Assembly (NCBI RefSeq): GCF_017377795.1
Contig: NZ_JAFRDR010000009.1
Location: 186,001-250,000 of the forward strand
Length of the DNA: 64,000 bases
Source of the DNA: Williamsia soli
GTDB taxonomy: Bacteria > Actinomycetota > Actinomycetes > Mycobacteriales > Mycobacteriaceae
Direction of reading: 5' to 3'
Shown: positions 53,602 to 63,038 of the stretch, in pieces
Layout: each line of letters opens with the position of its first letter
Position numbering within the stretch: position 1 is the stretch's first letter
Position numbers and translations under genes: made by a program
The notes under the pieces: model-generated
The model's database searches: none
What the model saw: only the letters and a program-made list of their open reading frames with translations
Told to the model about the DNA's origin: nothing

Positions 53602-54257
53602 CGGCCGACCTCCACCACGTCGCGCGCAGCCTGGGCATCGTGCTCCTCCTGCCACCGCGCAGCGCGCTCGACGATCTTCTCGGCCTTGCGGGTCAACAGC
53701 CCTGCCATACTCGGATTCGGCTGCGCTACTTCATCGATCAGCGCATCGATGGTCAGGTTGGCGTCGAGGTCCTCCTGCGGCGTCACCGCACGCATGGACC
53801 TCGTGATCTCGATCATGTAGCCGTTCGGATCGTGGGTGTAGATCGACTCGATGGTCTCGTGCTGGATCTGCATCTCCACCGGCCAGTCACTGCCGTCGAG
53901 GCGGCGCCGATATTCGAGCAGGTCCTCCTCGTTGTCGACGTGGATCGCCAGATGCCGGGAGCGGATGAAGAAGATCGGGACGTCTTCGGCAAAGCGGGAG
54001 TACGAATCGCCCTGCGGTCCACCCTCGAACGGCTCAAGGCCGAAGTAGTAGAAGAACGCCAACCGGTCGTCGTTACCGATGTCGAAGAAGAAGTGGATGA
54101 AGTCGGGATGGTTGTCCGGCCCCCATCCTGCGGCGCAAATCGAATGCACGACAGGGAAACCGAGAACATCGCGGTAGAAGCGGACGGTGCCCGCCGGGTC
54201 GAACGTGGGATAAGCGACGTGGTCGACGCCGCGGACTGTGTGATCGAGCTCGCTCAT
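53598..54257 (-). CDS. VOC-superfamily dioxygenase/glyoxalase
   Basis: 219 aa, ATG with GAAGGAATCACCC. VRGVDHVAYPTFDPAGTVRF (first metal His) and the closing SIYTHDPNGYMIEITR (metal Glu) are typical of VOC proteins; LAIHVDNEEDLLEYRRRLDG forms the second half with another His. The spacing and the HDPNG motif fit extradiol ring-cleavage dioxygenases as well as glyoxalases. The C-terminal 50 residues are an added helical tail. In this locus a ring-cleaving role after the FAD monooxygenase is the favoured guess. Confidence 0.75.
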   Translation of the reverse strand: MSELDHTVRGVDHVAYPTFDPAGTVRFYRDVLGFPVVHSICAAGWGPDNHPDFIHFFFDIGNDDRLAFFYYFGLEPFEGGPQGDSYSRFAEDVPIFFIRSRHLAIHVDNEEDLLEYRRRLDGSDWPVEMQIQHETIESIYTHDPNGYMIEITRSMRAVTPQEDLDANLTIDALIDEVAQPNPSMAGLLTRKAEKIVERAARWQEEHDAQAARDVVEVGR

Positions 54258-54281
54258 GGGTGATTCCTTCCGTTGAGCAGG

Positions 54282-55037
54282 TCAGGCGGGTACGGACGCG
54301 ACGTCGGCGCGCAACAGACTGCCCGCGCCCTCGATGGCCACGGGGAGGCCGAGTCCGCGCAGCAGGCTGTAGGCGCCCGCGGTCGCCGCCGAGAGCACCG
54401 GGATGCCGAACTCGCGCTCGGCGTCGTCGATCAGGGCGAGGGACGGCATCTGCACGCAACACGAGAGCACCACCGCGTCGACGCCGGTGAGATCCAGCGA
54501 CCGCGCCGCTTCCATGACCCGGTCACCGGGGATGCAGCCGACCTCGGTGTTGTCGGCGACTTCGAGTGCGCGCCAGTCGACGACCTCGAAGTTCTCGGCC
54601 TCGAGATACTCGACGACCTTCTCGGCCAGCGGCCGCAGGTACGGCGTGACGATGGCGATGCGCTTGGCATCGAGGGCACGCAGCCCTTCGACGAGCGCGC
54701 CGGCGCTGGATCGGATGATCGATTCGGATCCGCCGGTCGCCAACTGTTCGGCGACGGCCCCTTCCACTCGCTGGTGCTCCCCGGGTCCGCCGACCATCAA
54801 GGCAACAAGGCAGGCGTAGAGGATCGCTTCGGGCCCCGCGTCGGCGATCTCCATCACGCACCGCTCACGCTGCGCGTTCATCGCAGCGAGCTCCTCGGGT
54901 GACACCTTGGCCATCCGCATCCGCGTCGAGTGGAACGAGAACTCCGAGGTCGGATGCCGACCCAGCAGCGCAGGCATCTCCGTCTCGACAGTGACGTTGG
55001 AGCTCGGCACCACGAGGCCGATTCGGTGAACACTCAT
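54282..55037 (-). CDS. Asp/Glu racemase-type enzyme, maleate cis-trans isomerase-like
   Basis: 251 aa from ATG 55037 (GAAGGACGG upstream); an upstream frame to 55088 would add residues not seen in the family. RIGLVVPSSNVTVETEMPAL is the signature start of maleate isomerase-type proteins. YACLVALMVGG and VLSCCVQMPSLALID carry the two catalytic Cys. IAIVTPYLRPLAEKVVEYLE follows between. Such enzymes turn maleate into fumarate at the end of pyridine and some aromatic pathways, or act as decarboxylases. First gene of the minus arm; its promoter is back-to-back with that of hyuA. Confidence 0.8.
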   Translation of the reverse strand: MSVHRIGLVVPSSNVTVETEMPALLGRHPTSEFSFHSTRMRMAKVSPEELAAMNAQRERCVMEIADAGPEAILYACLVALMVGGPGEHQRVEGAVAEQLATGGSESIIRSSAGALVEGLRALDAKRIAIVTPYLRPLAEKVVEYLEAENFEVVDWRALEVADNTEVGCIPGDRVMEAARSLDLTGVDAVVLSCCVQMPSLALIDDAEREFGIPVLSAATAGAYSLLRGLGLPVAIEGAGSLLRADVASVPA

Positions 55038-55105
55038 CTGGCCGTCCTTCCAGTTTTGGATGCCCGGACGGGCACCAGCAAACGCCATATTGACGTCTAC
55101 GATGA

Positions 55106-55134
55106 TTATTCGACGCTAATGCTGATTCGTCAAG
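55106..55134 (-). promoter_or_regulatory. Promoter of the minus catabolic arm
   Basis: On the minus strand: TTGACG (55134-55129), 17-nt spacer, AATAAT (55111-55106). The spacer and -10 include GCGTCGAATA (55117-55108), shared with the plus-strand promoter. The gap to ATG 55037 is 68 nt. Confidence 0.6.
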
Positions 55135-55211
55135 CCGCTCCCGACAGCGCGCTGAGCTGGACAAACGTCGCAGCGGGCACGATGGTCAGTGGTACGGCTC
55201 ACAAAATCCGC

Positions 55212-55240
55212 TTGACATGCCACCGTTCGCGTCGAATACT
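55212..55240 (+). promoter_or_regulatory. Promoter of the plus catabolic arm
   Basis: TTGACA (55212-55217), 17-nt spacer, AATACT (55235-55240). GCGTCGAATA at 55229-55238 covers the left part of the -10, as in the divergent promoter. The gap to ATG 55292 is 51 nt and holds the RBS GAAGGAGA. Confidence 0.65.
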
Positions 55241-55291
55241 CAACATCGACGTAAATGAGAGCTTGCGCGGTAACCGAAGGAGAATGTGGCC

Positions 55292-57400
55292 ATGACATAC
55301 GTGATCGGTGTGGACGTCGGCGGGACGTTCACCGATGCCGTCCTCGACGATGGGGACGGCCTGCTGATCGGCGGCAAATCGCCGTCGACACCCCCCGACT
55401 ATTCCCGCGGCGTCATGGACGTCCTCCAGGTGCTGGCCGACCAGTTGGGCCAGCCGCTCGACGAGATGCTGGCGAACACCCACCACATCGCGCACGGCAC
55501 CACGTCGTCGCTCAACGCTCTGGTGATGGGCAACGTCCCCGACGTCGGATTCCTGACCACCAAGGGCCATCGCGACTCGATCTACATCATGAACGTCGAG
55601 GGCCGGTACCTCGGACGCTCCCCCGAGCAACTCCAGAACGTCATGGCGCAGAGCAAGTCTCACGGACTGGTCCACAAGCGCCACGCGCTCGAGGTCACCG
55701 AGCGCGTCGACCGCGACGGCCGCATCGTCGTCGCCCTGGATGAGGACGAGGTTCGCGCCACCGTCACGACACTGCTCGCCGACGGCATCACCGCCATCGC
55801 CGTATCGCTACTCTGGTCGTTCCGCAATCCCACGCATGAACAACGCATCCGCGACATCGTCCACGAGATCGATCCGACCGTCTTCGTCGCCCTCTCCAGT
55901 GAGGTCAGCCCCCGCATCCGCGAGTTCGCCCGCAACGCAACCACCATCATGAGCACTCAGATCGGTCCCGGTCTGCGTGACTACCTCGGCCAACTCGAAG
56001 GCACCCTGCGCGACCACAAGCTCGCCGGCCCGCTGCTGGTCATGCAGAGCAACGGTGGCGCTGTCGCGGCATCGGAGGCTCCCGGCAACGCGATCTCCAC
56101 GGTGGGATCCGTGCTCACCGGCGGTGTGGTCGGGTCCGTATCTCTGGGACGCCAACTCGGACACACCAACATCATCGCCACCGACGCCGGCGGCACCACG
56201 TTCCTCGTCGGCATGATCGTCGACGGCGAGCCGGTCCGCTCCTCGAGCACGATCATCAACCACCATCCGATCAACGTCCCGACGCTGGAAGTCCACGCCA
56301 TCGGCGCGGGCGGCGGCGCCATCGCCTGGATCGACGCCGGCGGCAACCTGCAGATTGGCCCGCACAGCGCGCAGGCCGTTCCGGGCCCGGCCTGCTACGG
56401 CCAGGGCGGTACCGAACCGACGAACACCGACGCCAACCTCGTTCTCGGCATCCTCCCCGAACGTGGACTACTCGGTGGCCGCAAGGCTCTCGACCTCCAG
56501 CTCGCGCGAGAAGCCATCCGTACCAAGATCGCCGAGCCGCTCGGACTGTCGATCGAAGATGCGGCCGCCGCGATCTACGCAGTGCAGAACGCCCAGACCG
56601 GCGACCTGCTGCGCAAGACGGTCGTCGAGGCCGGCCACGATCCCCGCAACTTCATCGTCTACGCCTTCGGTGGTTCGGGCCCCGCGCACTGCGGTGCCTA
56701 CGCGCAGGAGATCGGTGTCTCGCAGGTCGTGGTCCCGCTCGGTCAGGTGGCCTCGGCGTTCTCCGCCTACGGTCTCGCGTCGTCCGACATCGTTCTGGCG
56801 AAGGAACTCTCGGATCCCGCGGCGCTCCCAGTCGATCCGGCGCGCGTGGAGCAGAACTTCAAGGTCTTGGAAGAGCAGGTCCGTGAACAGCTCGATCGAC
56901 AGGGTCTGACGTTCAGCTCGGTCGTACTCGAGCGAGAGATCGACATGCGCTACGCCATGCAGCTGGCCGAGGTGGCGACACCGATCCCGTCGGGGTCGCT
57001 GACGTCGACCGACATCGCCGCAGCGGCAGAAGCCTTCGAGAACCGCTACGCCGAGCTCTATGGCCAGGGCAGCGGCTTCCGCGAGGCCGGCATCCAGGCG
57101 ATCACCTACCGCGTCCGCGGCACCGGTGTCCTGCCGTTCACACCCGAGTTGCCCGAACTGGAAGTCGCGGCGTCGAAAGACGCGAGCGCGGCCCACGTCG
57201 GCGTCCGCAAGGTGTGCCTCGATGGCCGCCAGGGCTACGTCGACACCGACATCTACGACTACTCGGGTCTGCGGGCCGGCCACGTGCTGAAGGGGCCGGC
57301 CATCATCGAGGTCCCCACCACCACGGTTGTTGTGCCGCATGGCACCACGGGCGAGATCGATCGCCTCGGCAACCTCACCATCACCGTCGACCCGACCTAG
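55292..57400 (+). CDS. hyuA: Hydantoinase A / acetone carboxylase beta-like subunit
   Basis: 702 aa from ATG 55292 (GAAGGAGA at 8 nt; the GTG at 55286 is too close). YVIGVDVGGTFTDAVL is the phosphate-1 motif of the ASKHA ATPase fold; NTHHIAHGTTSSLNALV and IIATDAGGTTFLVGMI (phosphate 2) follow, and GSGPAHCGAYAQEIG lies in the C-terminal half. Together with HyuB such subunits open cyclic amides with ATP (hydantoins, oxoproline) or carboxylate ketones. First gene of the plus arm. Confidence 0.85.
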   Translation: MTYVIGVDVGGTFTDAVLDDGDGLLIGGKSPSTPPDYSRGVMDVLQVLADQLGQPLDEMLANTHHIAHGTTSSLNALVMGNVPDVGFLTTKGHRDSIYIMNVEGRYLGRSPEQLQNVMAQSKSHGLVHKRHALEVTERVDRDGRIVVALDEDEVRATVTTLLADGITAIAVSLLWSFRNPTHEQRIRDIVHEIDPTVFVALSSEVSPRIREFARNATTIMSTQIGPGLRDYLGQLEGTLRDHKLAGPLLVMQSNGGAVAASEAPGNAISTVGSVLTGGVVGSVSLGRQLGHTNIIATDAGGTTFLVGMIVDGEPVRSSSTIINHHPINVPTLEVHAIGAGGGAIAWIDAGGNLQIGPHSAQAVPGPACYGQGGTEPTNTDANLVLGILPERGLLGGRKALDLQLAREAIRTKIAEPLGLSIEDAAAAIYAVQNAQTGDLLRKTVVEAGHDPRNFIVYAFGGSGPAHCGAYAQEIGVSQVVVPLGQVASAFSAYGLASSDIVLAKELSDPAALPVDPARVEQNFKVLEEQVREQLDRQGLTFSSVVLEREIDMRYAMQLAEVATPIPSGSLTSTDIAAAAEAFENRYAELYGQGSGFREAGIQAITYRVRGTGVLPFTPELPELEVAASKDASAAHVGVRKVCLDGRQGYVDTDIYDYSGLRAGHVLKGPAIIEVPTTTVVVPHGTTGEIDRLGNLTITVDPT

Positions 57401-57433
57401 CCCCCAAGCCCGAAGTCACAGGAGCATTTTCAC

Positions 57434-59755
57434 ATGACCGCACCGATCCCCGGCTCGGAAGTCTTCTCCAGCCGACCCGTCGACGTCGACGCCCTCGCCC
57501 GATCCCTACCGCCGTCCCTGCCGATCCACACCGTCACCCAGGAGCAGATCGACAACCTCGATCCCCTGACCTACGAGGTGATCCGGCACCGGCTGTGGTC
57601 GGTCACCGACGAGATGGGCGACGCCCTCAAGCGGATGTCCGGCTCGCCGATCGTCACCGACGCCAACGACTTCGACTTCGCCGTCAGTGACGAACTCGGA
57701 CAAGAAGTCCAGGTCGGCCTCTACAACACGATGCTGGTCGGCGCCGTCGACCTGGCGATCTACTGGACCCTGCAGCACCGCTCGGACAACCCCGGCATCT
57801 CCGAGGGCGACATGTTCCTGTGCAACGACCCCTGGGTCGGCGGCGGACTGCACCAGAGCGACGTCATCGTCTACCAGCCGGTCTTCCACGACGGCAAGCT
57901 GTTCGCCTGGACCAGCGCCATCTGCCACGAACCCGACCTCGGTGGCTCCGGGCTCGGATCGTTCGACCCGGCCGCGAAAGACGTGTTCTCCGAATCCCTT
58001 CCGACACCACCGATCAAGGTCGTCCGGGACTTCCAGCTCCAGCGCGACGTCGCCGATGTCTGGGTCCGCCGCTCCCGCGTCCCGATGCTGGTGGGCCTGG
58101 ACCTGCGCGCCAAGATCGGCGCCAACAGCGTCGGCCGCGACCGGATGCTCGCGGTCATCGAGCAGTACGGCGCCGACACCGTCAAAGCTGTCATGAAGCG
58201 CATGATGACCGACGCCGAAAGCCGGTTGCGCGCCAAGCTGACCGACCTGCCCGACGGCACCTGGCACGCCACCGGTTATCAGGATCAGGCCAGCGTCGGC
58301 GACCGGGACGTCCACAAGATCACCCTCGCGATGACCAAGCAGGACAACCACCTCTCGTTCGACTTCACCGGCACCGACCCCCAGACCGGCGTCATCAACT
58401 GCACCTACGCCGGTATGCGCGGCGGGGTGATGCTGGCGCTGCTGCCGATCCTCGCGGGTGACATCCCCTGGTCGGCGGGCGGTTTGATGCGCTGCTTCGA
58501 CCTGATCGCCGAAGAGGGGACGATCAACAACGCCACCTTCCCGGCCGCGGTCAGTCGCGGTCCGATCGGGCCGGCCTGGTTGACGGGCAACCTCGTCGCC
58601 GAGTGTCTGGCCCAGATGCTCGACCGGCACATCGAACTCGGCAAGAACGTGATGGCGTCGTGCTGCGGCACCTGGGACACGGCCGTGGTCGCAGGCCTCG
58701 ACGAGCGCGGCGAACAGCCTGTCCCGTTCCTCAACATCATGATGGAACCGATGAGCGGCGGGTACGGCGGGCGGCCGGTCGCCGACGGCATGGACACCGG
58801 CGGGCTGTTCTGTATCCCCATGGGCCGCATCCCCGACACCGAGATGACCGAGTTCCTCTATCCCCTGCTCACGTTGTGGCGCAAAGAAGAACCGGACTCG
58901 GGCGGCCCCGGACGCCATCGCGGCGGCGTCAGCGCATCGCTGGCGGTCACCCCGTACGGGACGAGCCTGCCGATGGGTCTGATCTTCGCCTCGGCGGGTA
59001 AGGCCGTGGCGCAGAACTCCGGACTGGCCGGCGGACAGCCGGGCAACACCGGTTTGGAGATCCTGGCCCGCAACTCGGGCATCGAAGAACTGCTGGCGGC
59101 CGGCACCATTCCCGGGTCGCTCGACGATCTGGGCGAGAACAAGGAGATCGGCGCCTGCTACGCCGAAAGCTACCTCGCACCAGGCGAAGTGCTCTACATG
59201 CACTGGCAGGGCGGCGGCGGGTACGGCGATCCCCTGCGCCGCGACCCCGAGTCCGTCGCGCTCGATGTCCGCAACGGCAAGGTCACCCTCGACGGCGCCA
59301 CCGCGAATTACGGCGTCGTCGTGACCGATGGCGAGGTCGATGTCGCCGCCACCGAACAGCGTCGCAGTGCGGTGAAGGACGACCGTCGTTCACGCTCCGA
59401 GGTGCCGACCAGCCAGGAGGCCACCCTCGACCTGACGCAGGCCCGGCGCCTCGATGACAACCTGGTCGAGGTGACCATCGGCGACGCCCGCGTCGTCGGG
59501 TGCGCACACTGCGGCCGACTGCTCGGTGACACCAAGACCGGCACGCTCTCCCTCGCTCTCTACGAAGGACCGTCGAGCGCCGCCGGACCTCAGGTCACGT
59601 CCGACCCGACCGAATACGTCGACACCCCGGTGGTGTTCCGGCAACAGTGCTGCCCCGGGTGCTGGACAGCGGTGTACTCGGGCATCGTCCCGGCCGACCA
59701 CCCCGACCACGTCGCCAATTTGACCCAACTGCTGCCGGCGGTGGCAGGCACATGA
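57434..59755 (+). CDS. hyuB: Hydantoinase B-like subunit fused to a zinc domain
   Basis: 773 aa. The main body (1-600) is HyuB-like: YEVIRHRLWSVTDEMGDALK, DFAVSDELG, FLCNDPWVGGGLHQSDVIVY, FDFTGTDPQTGVINCTYAGM, GGYGGRP, PDSGGPGRHRGGVSASL. The last 110 residues carry C690-x2-C693 and C740-x2-C743 (CAHCGRLLGD, CCPGCWTAVY) and resemble the small gamma subunit of acetone carboxylases, which is normally a separate protein. The fusion suggests an acetone- or acetophenone-carboxylase-like complex instead of a plain hydantoinase. The stop overlaps the ligase start (ATGA). Confidence 0.85.
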   Translation: MTAPIPGSEVFSSRPVDVDALARSLPPSLPIHTVTQEQIDNLDPLTYEVIRHRLWSVTDEMGDALKRMSGSPIVTDANDFDFAVSDELGQEVQVGLYNTMLVGAVDLAIYWTLQHRSDNPGISEGDMFLCNDPWVGGGLHQSDVIVYQPVFHDGKLFAWTSAICHEPDLGGSGLGSFDPAAKDVFSESLPTPPIKVVRDFQLQRDVADVWVRRSRVPMLVGLDLRAKIGANSVGRDRMLAVIEQYGADTVKAVMKRMMTDAESRLRAKLTDLPDGTWHATGYQDQASVGDRDVHKITLAMTKQDNHLSFDFTGTDPQTGVINCTYAGMRGGVMLALLPILAGDIPWSAGGLMRCFDLIAEEGTINNATFPAAVSRGPIGPAWLTGNLVAECLAQMLDRHIELGKNVMASCCGTWDTAVVAGLDERGEQPVPFLNIMMEPMSGGYGGRPVADGMDTGGLFCIPMGRIPDTEMTEFLYPLLTLWRKEEPDSGGPGRHRGGVSASLAVTPYGTSLPMGLIFASAGKAVAQNSGLAGGQPGNTGLEILARNSGIEELLAAGTIPGSLDDLGENKEIGACYAESYLAPGEVLYMHWQGGGGYGDPLRRDPESVALDVRNGKVTLDGATANYGVVVTDGEVDVAATEQRRSAVKDDRRSRSEVPTSQEATLDLTQARRLDDNLVEVTIGDARVVGCAHCGRLLGDTKTGTLSLALYEGPSSAAGPQVTSDPTEYVDTPVVFRQQCCPGCWTAVYSGIVPADHPDHVANLTQLLPAVAGT

Positions 59756-61431
59756 CCGTCACGACGCCGACCGGCCGCTCCCGCTGGGGAGCCCGGCTGG
59801 TCGACTACCCCGACGACCGGGCCGCCCAGTACCGGCGGTCCGGGGCGTGGACCGACCGCCCGATCGCAGATCGGCTGCAGGACAGCGTGAACCACTACCC
59901 CGACCGGGTCGCGGTGGTGACCGAGACCGGTGCACTCACCTACGCCGAGCTGGGCCGGCGGACCGACCAGATCGCCGCCGGACTGGCCGATCTGGGTCTC
60001 CAACCCGGATACCCGGTGCTGTTCCAGGTGACGAACCGCATCGAGACGGTTCTGGCCTGGTATGGCTGCCTCAAAGCCGGTCTGGTGCCGGTGGCGACGC
60101 TCGCCGCCCATCGGGGCCACGAGATCGGGCACATCAGTCGGGCGGTGGGTGCCGTCGGACATGTCGTCGAGGCAGGGCTGTCGTTCGACCTGGTGTCGTT
60201 CGCCCGGCAGCAGGCCGAGGGGCATCCGACGATGCGGACCGTGCTGACGGTCGGTGTCGGTGTCGAGGGCGATGCGAACGCGATCGAGACGCTCGGAGCC
60301 GACATTCCGGCGGACACTGCGCGGGAGCGGGTCGAGCGGATCCAGGCCGGGATCGACCCACTCGACGTGTGCACGTTTCAGCTGTCGGGCGGGACCACGG
60401 GTGTGCCCAAGGTGATTCCACGCCGTCACGTCGAATACTGGGACAACGCCCGGCTCTACGCCGAGCGCCTCGACTGGACCGAGGAGACCCGCGTCGCGCA
60501 CCTGATCCCGCTAATTCACAACGCCGGCGTCTCCTGTGCCCTGCACGCCTCCCACGCTGTGGGTGCGTGCCTGGTACTCGCAACTCCGGACGCGCCCAGC
60601 GCGTTCGCGTTGATGGCGCGCGAGCAGGCCACTGACGTGCTGATCGGGCACGGGCATTACGGGGCGGTGTCGGGTGCGGACTTCGACGAGCCGAAGCCCT
60701 TTCTGCGCACTGTGATCTTGTCCGGGGCGAAGCCGAGCCCGGAGCTGTTCGCGCGGGCCGATGACGGCCGTCGGGCCGGTCAGCTGTTCGGGATGTCCGA
60801 AGGCCTGTTCACGGTCACCCCGCTCGACGCCCCGGCCGAGGCGCGGGCGACGACGGTCGGAACGCCGGTGTCCGCGGACGACGAGATCCGGATCCTCGAG
60901 CCCGGCGGTGAATCCGAGCTCGCCGACGGCAGCGTCGGTGAATTGTCCTGCCGCGGACCATATACGATCCCCGGGTACTTCGACGCGCCCGAGCACAACC
61001 GGACGGCGTTCACGTCCGACGGGTTCTATCGCACCGGCGATCTCGCGAAGATCGTGGTGATCGACGGCGTCCGGTACCTGTCGATCGAAGGTCGGATCAA
61101 AGACCTGATCAACCGCGGCGGAGAGAAGATCAATGCCGAGGAGATCGAGCTGCTCCTCGTCCAGCATCCGAACATCGCGAACGCCGCGGTGGTGGCGATG
61201 CCCGATCCGCGGCTGGGTGAGAAGACCTGCGCGTACGTCATTGCGGCCGATGGCAATCCGGTGTCGATGACGGAGGTACAGGCGCATCTCGACGGCCTCG
61301 GCGTCGCGAAGTTCAAGTGGCCCGAGCGCCTCGAATGGCTCGCGGCCCTACCGCAGACCAACGTGGGAAAGATCGACAAGAAGCAGCTGCGCGCCGACGT
61401 CGCCGCCAAGCTCGCCGATTCCACTTCCTGA
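59752..61431 (+). CDS. Aryl/acyl-AMP ligase (dihydroxybenzoate-AMP ligase-like)
   Basis: 559 aa from ATG 59752; an upstream frame start at 59647 lies inside hyuB and is rejected. FQLSGGTTGVPKVIPRRH is the P-loop (A3), LFGMSEGLFTVTPLD the A5 motif, FYRTGDLAKIVVIDGVRYL A7-A8, INRGGEKINAEEIE the hinge and NVGKIDKKQL the catalytic Lys. It is closest in feel to 2,3-dihydroxybenzoate/salicylate-AMP ligases that activate aromatic acids, here perhaps to a CoA ester for the next enzyme. No carrier-protein gene is near, so a siderophore role is unlikely. Confidence 0.85.
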   Translation: MTVTTPTGRSRWGARLVDYPDDRAAQYRRSGAWTDRPIADRLQDSVNHYPDRVAVVTETGALTYAELGRRTDQIAAGLADLGLQPGYPVLFQVTNRIETVLAWYGCLKAGLVPVATLAAHRGHEIGHISRAVGAVGHVVEAGLSFDLVSFARQQAEGHPTMRTVLTVGVGVEGDANAIETLGADIPADTARERVERIQAGIDPLDVCTFQLSGGTTGVPKVIPRRHVEYWDNARLYAERLDWTEETRVAHLIPLIHNAGVSCALHASHAVGACLVLATPDAPSAFALMAREQATDVLIGHGHYGAVSGADFDEPKPFLRTVILSGAKPSPELFARADDGRRAGQLFGMSEGLFTVTPLDAPAEARATTVGTPVSADDEIRILEPGGESELADGSVGELSCRGPYTIPGYFDAPEHNRTAFTSDGFYRTGDLAKIVVIDGVRYLSIEGRIKDLINRGGEKINAEEIELLLVQHPNIANAAVVAMPDPRLGEKTCAYVIAADGNPVSMTEVQAHLDGLGVAKFKWPERLEWLAALPQTNVGKIDKKQLRADVAAKLADSTS

Positions 61432-61447
61432 CAGTGAGGACAATTCG

Positions 61448-63019
61448 ATGAAACTGCAGCGCATCGCTGTGCTCGGCGGAGGCCCCGGCGGCCTCTACGC
61501 CGCCCGGCTCCTCAAACGCAGCCACCCCGACGCCGACGTCACCGTGTACGAACAGGGCTCCCCCGACACCACATTCGGGTTCGGTGTCGGGCTGGCGTCA
61601 CGAACACAACGCAATCTGCGTGAGGCCGATCCCGCCTCGCTGGACGCGATCGTCGACGCCGCGTATCACCATGAGATGTCGATGCGGGTTGGCGACGCCG
61701 TCGCGCGGCTCTCGCACGGCGATCTGTTGGCGATCGCCCGCACCACGCTCTTGGATGTCCTGCAGCAACACGCGACCGCAGCCGGTGTCACCCTCGAGTT
61801 CGGCCGGCGCAGGTCCGTCGCCGACATCGACGCCGACCTGATCATCGCCGCCGACGGCGTGGGTAGTGCGACCCGCACCGAGCTGGCCGGTCAGTTCCGC
61901 CCCCACATCAGTACCGGCAAAGGCTTGTACCTGTGGTGTGCCACGGATTTCGCGCTTGCGAGCGCCATCTTCACCCCGGTCACCACCGAGCACGGTACCT
62001 TCGTCGCTCATGCGTATCCCTACGCCGCGGACCGCAGCACCTTCCTCATCGAGACAGACGAGACCACTTGGCGTAACGCCGGTTTCGATGTCACCACCGA
62101 CAACACAGCCCCGTCCGACAGCGACGAGGTGTCACTGAAGTACCTCCAGGACGCGTTCGTCGACACCCTGGGTGGTCACGCTCTGATCGGCAATCGGACC
62201 CGGTGGCTGCAGTTCCGGACGGTCACCTGTGAGCGGTGGCATGCAGGCAACGTCGTCTTGCTCGGGGATGCCGCTCATACGGCGCACTACTCGATCGGAT
62301 CGGGCACCAAACTGGCGATGGAAGATGCCATCGCGCTGGACCGCGAAGTGCGCGACGCGTCGTCGTTGGAGGATGCACTGCTGGCGTACGAGGCGGCGCG
62401 CCGGCCGGGGGTCGAGTACCTGCAGTCGATTGCGACCCGCAGCGAATTGTGGTGGGAATCGTTCCCGCAACGTTCCGACATTCCCGTCGACCAGCTGATG
62501 ATCGCGTACATGACCCGGGCAGGGAAGGTGAGCCTCGAGCGGTTCACCGAGTCGGCGCCCGACGTCGCCCGACGCGGACTCGCCGACTACGCAGACGTGC
62601 GCCCCGACGAGGTGCCCGATCACGACATCAACGAGTGGGTGCTCAGTCGTCCGCTGCGTCGCAAGGGCCTCACCACTGCGACACGGATGGCCGACGATGC
62701 TCTGCGGACGGAGGCTGCGGTCGTCGACGTCGACCTGGAATCGGCCTGGGGTGAGCCGGCCGACACCGTCCTGGCCGAGCTACCCACCGCGCCGGTCGTG
62801 TGGCTGACCGGTGCGCCGCATCGCAACGCGGTGCTCACCCGGCTGGACTTCGGAGAGCGGGTCCGCCGCGCCGGTCACGTCGCCGTGGTGGAAGCTCCGG
62901 AGACCTACCGCAGCGACCTGAGCGCGGGGCTGGCCAGCCTGCGAGCGGACCTGGTTCATGTGGTCGAGGATGCGGTCATCGGCGGCGCACGCGACGAGGC
63001 TCGCACGGCGACGGTATGA
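61448..63019 (+). CDS. FAD-dependent monooxygenase (salicyloyl-/anthraniloyl-CoA hydroxylase type)
   Basis: 523 aa, ATG 16 bp after the ligase stop. IAVLGGGPGGLYAARLLKRS binds FAD; TFGFGVGLASRTQRNLREAD, IAADGVGSATRTEL and VVLLGDAAHTAHYSIGSGTK (second FAD motif) match the N-terminal half of bifunctional salicyloyl-CoA 5-hydroxylase/anthraniloyl-CoA monooxygenase. That family usually has a C-terminal old-yellow-enzyme half of about 370 residues. Here only about 120 residues of different sequence follow. It would hydroxylate the CoA-activated aromatic acid made by the ligase. Confidence 0.8.
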   Translation: MKLQRIAVLGGGPGGLYAARLLKRSHPDADVTVYEQGSPDTTFGFGVGLASRTQRNLREADPASLDAIVDAAYHHEMSMRVGDAVARLSHGDLLAIARTTLLDVLQQHATAAGVTLEFGRRRSVADIDADLIIAADGVGSATRTELAGQFRPHISTGKGLYLWCATDFALASAIFTPVTTEHGTFVAHAYPYAADRSTFLIETDETTWRNAGFDVTTDNTAPSDSDEVSLKYLQDAFVDTLGGHALIGNRTRWLQFRTVTCERWHAGNVVLLGDAAHTAHYSIGSGTKLAMEDAIALDREVRDASSLEDALLAYEAARRPGVEYLQSIATRSELWWESFPQRSDIPVDQLMIAYMTRAGKVSLERFTESAPDVARRGLADYADVRPDEVPDHDINEWVLSRPLRRKGLTTATRMADDALRTEAAVVDVDLESAWGEPADTVLAELPTAPVVWLTGAPHRNAVLTRLDFGERVRRAGHVAVVEAPETYRSDLSAGLASLRADLVHVVEDAVIGGARDEARTATV

Positions 63020-63038
63020 CGCCCACTATTGTTCGCTC

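Noticed and set aside
57506-59203. Very long minus-strand open frame (565 codons) opposite hyuB
   Set aside because: Shadow frame of a high-GC gene: rich in His, Asp, Gly and Arg, no domain motif, and completely inside a well-supported gene.
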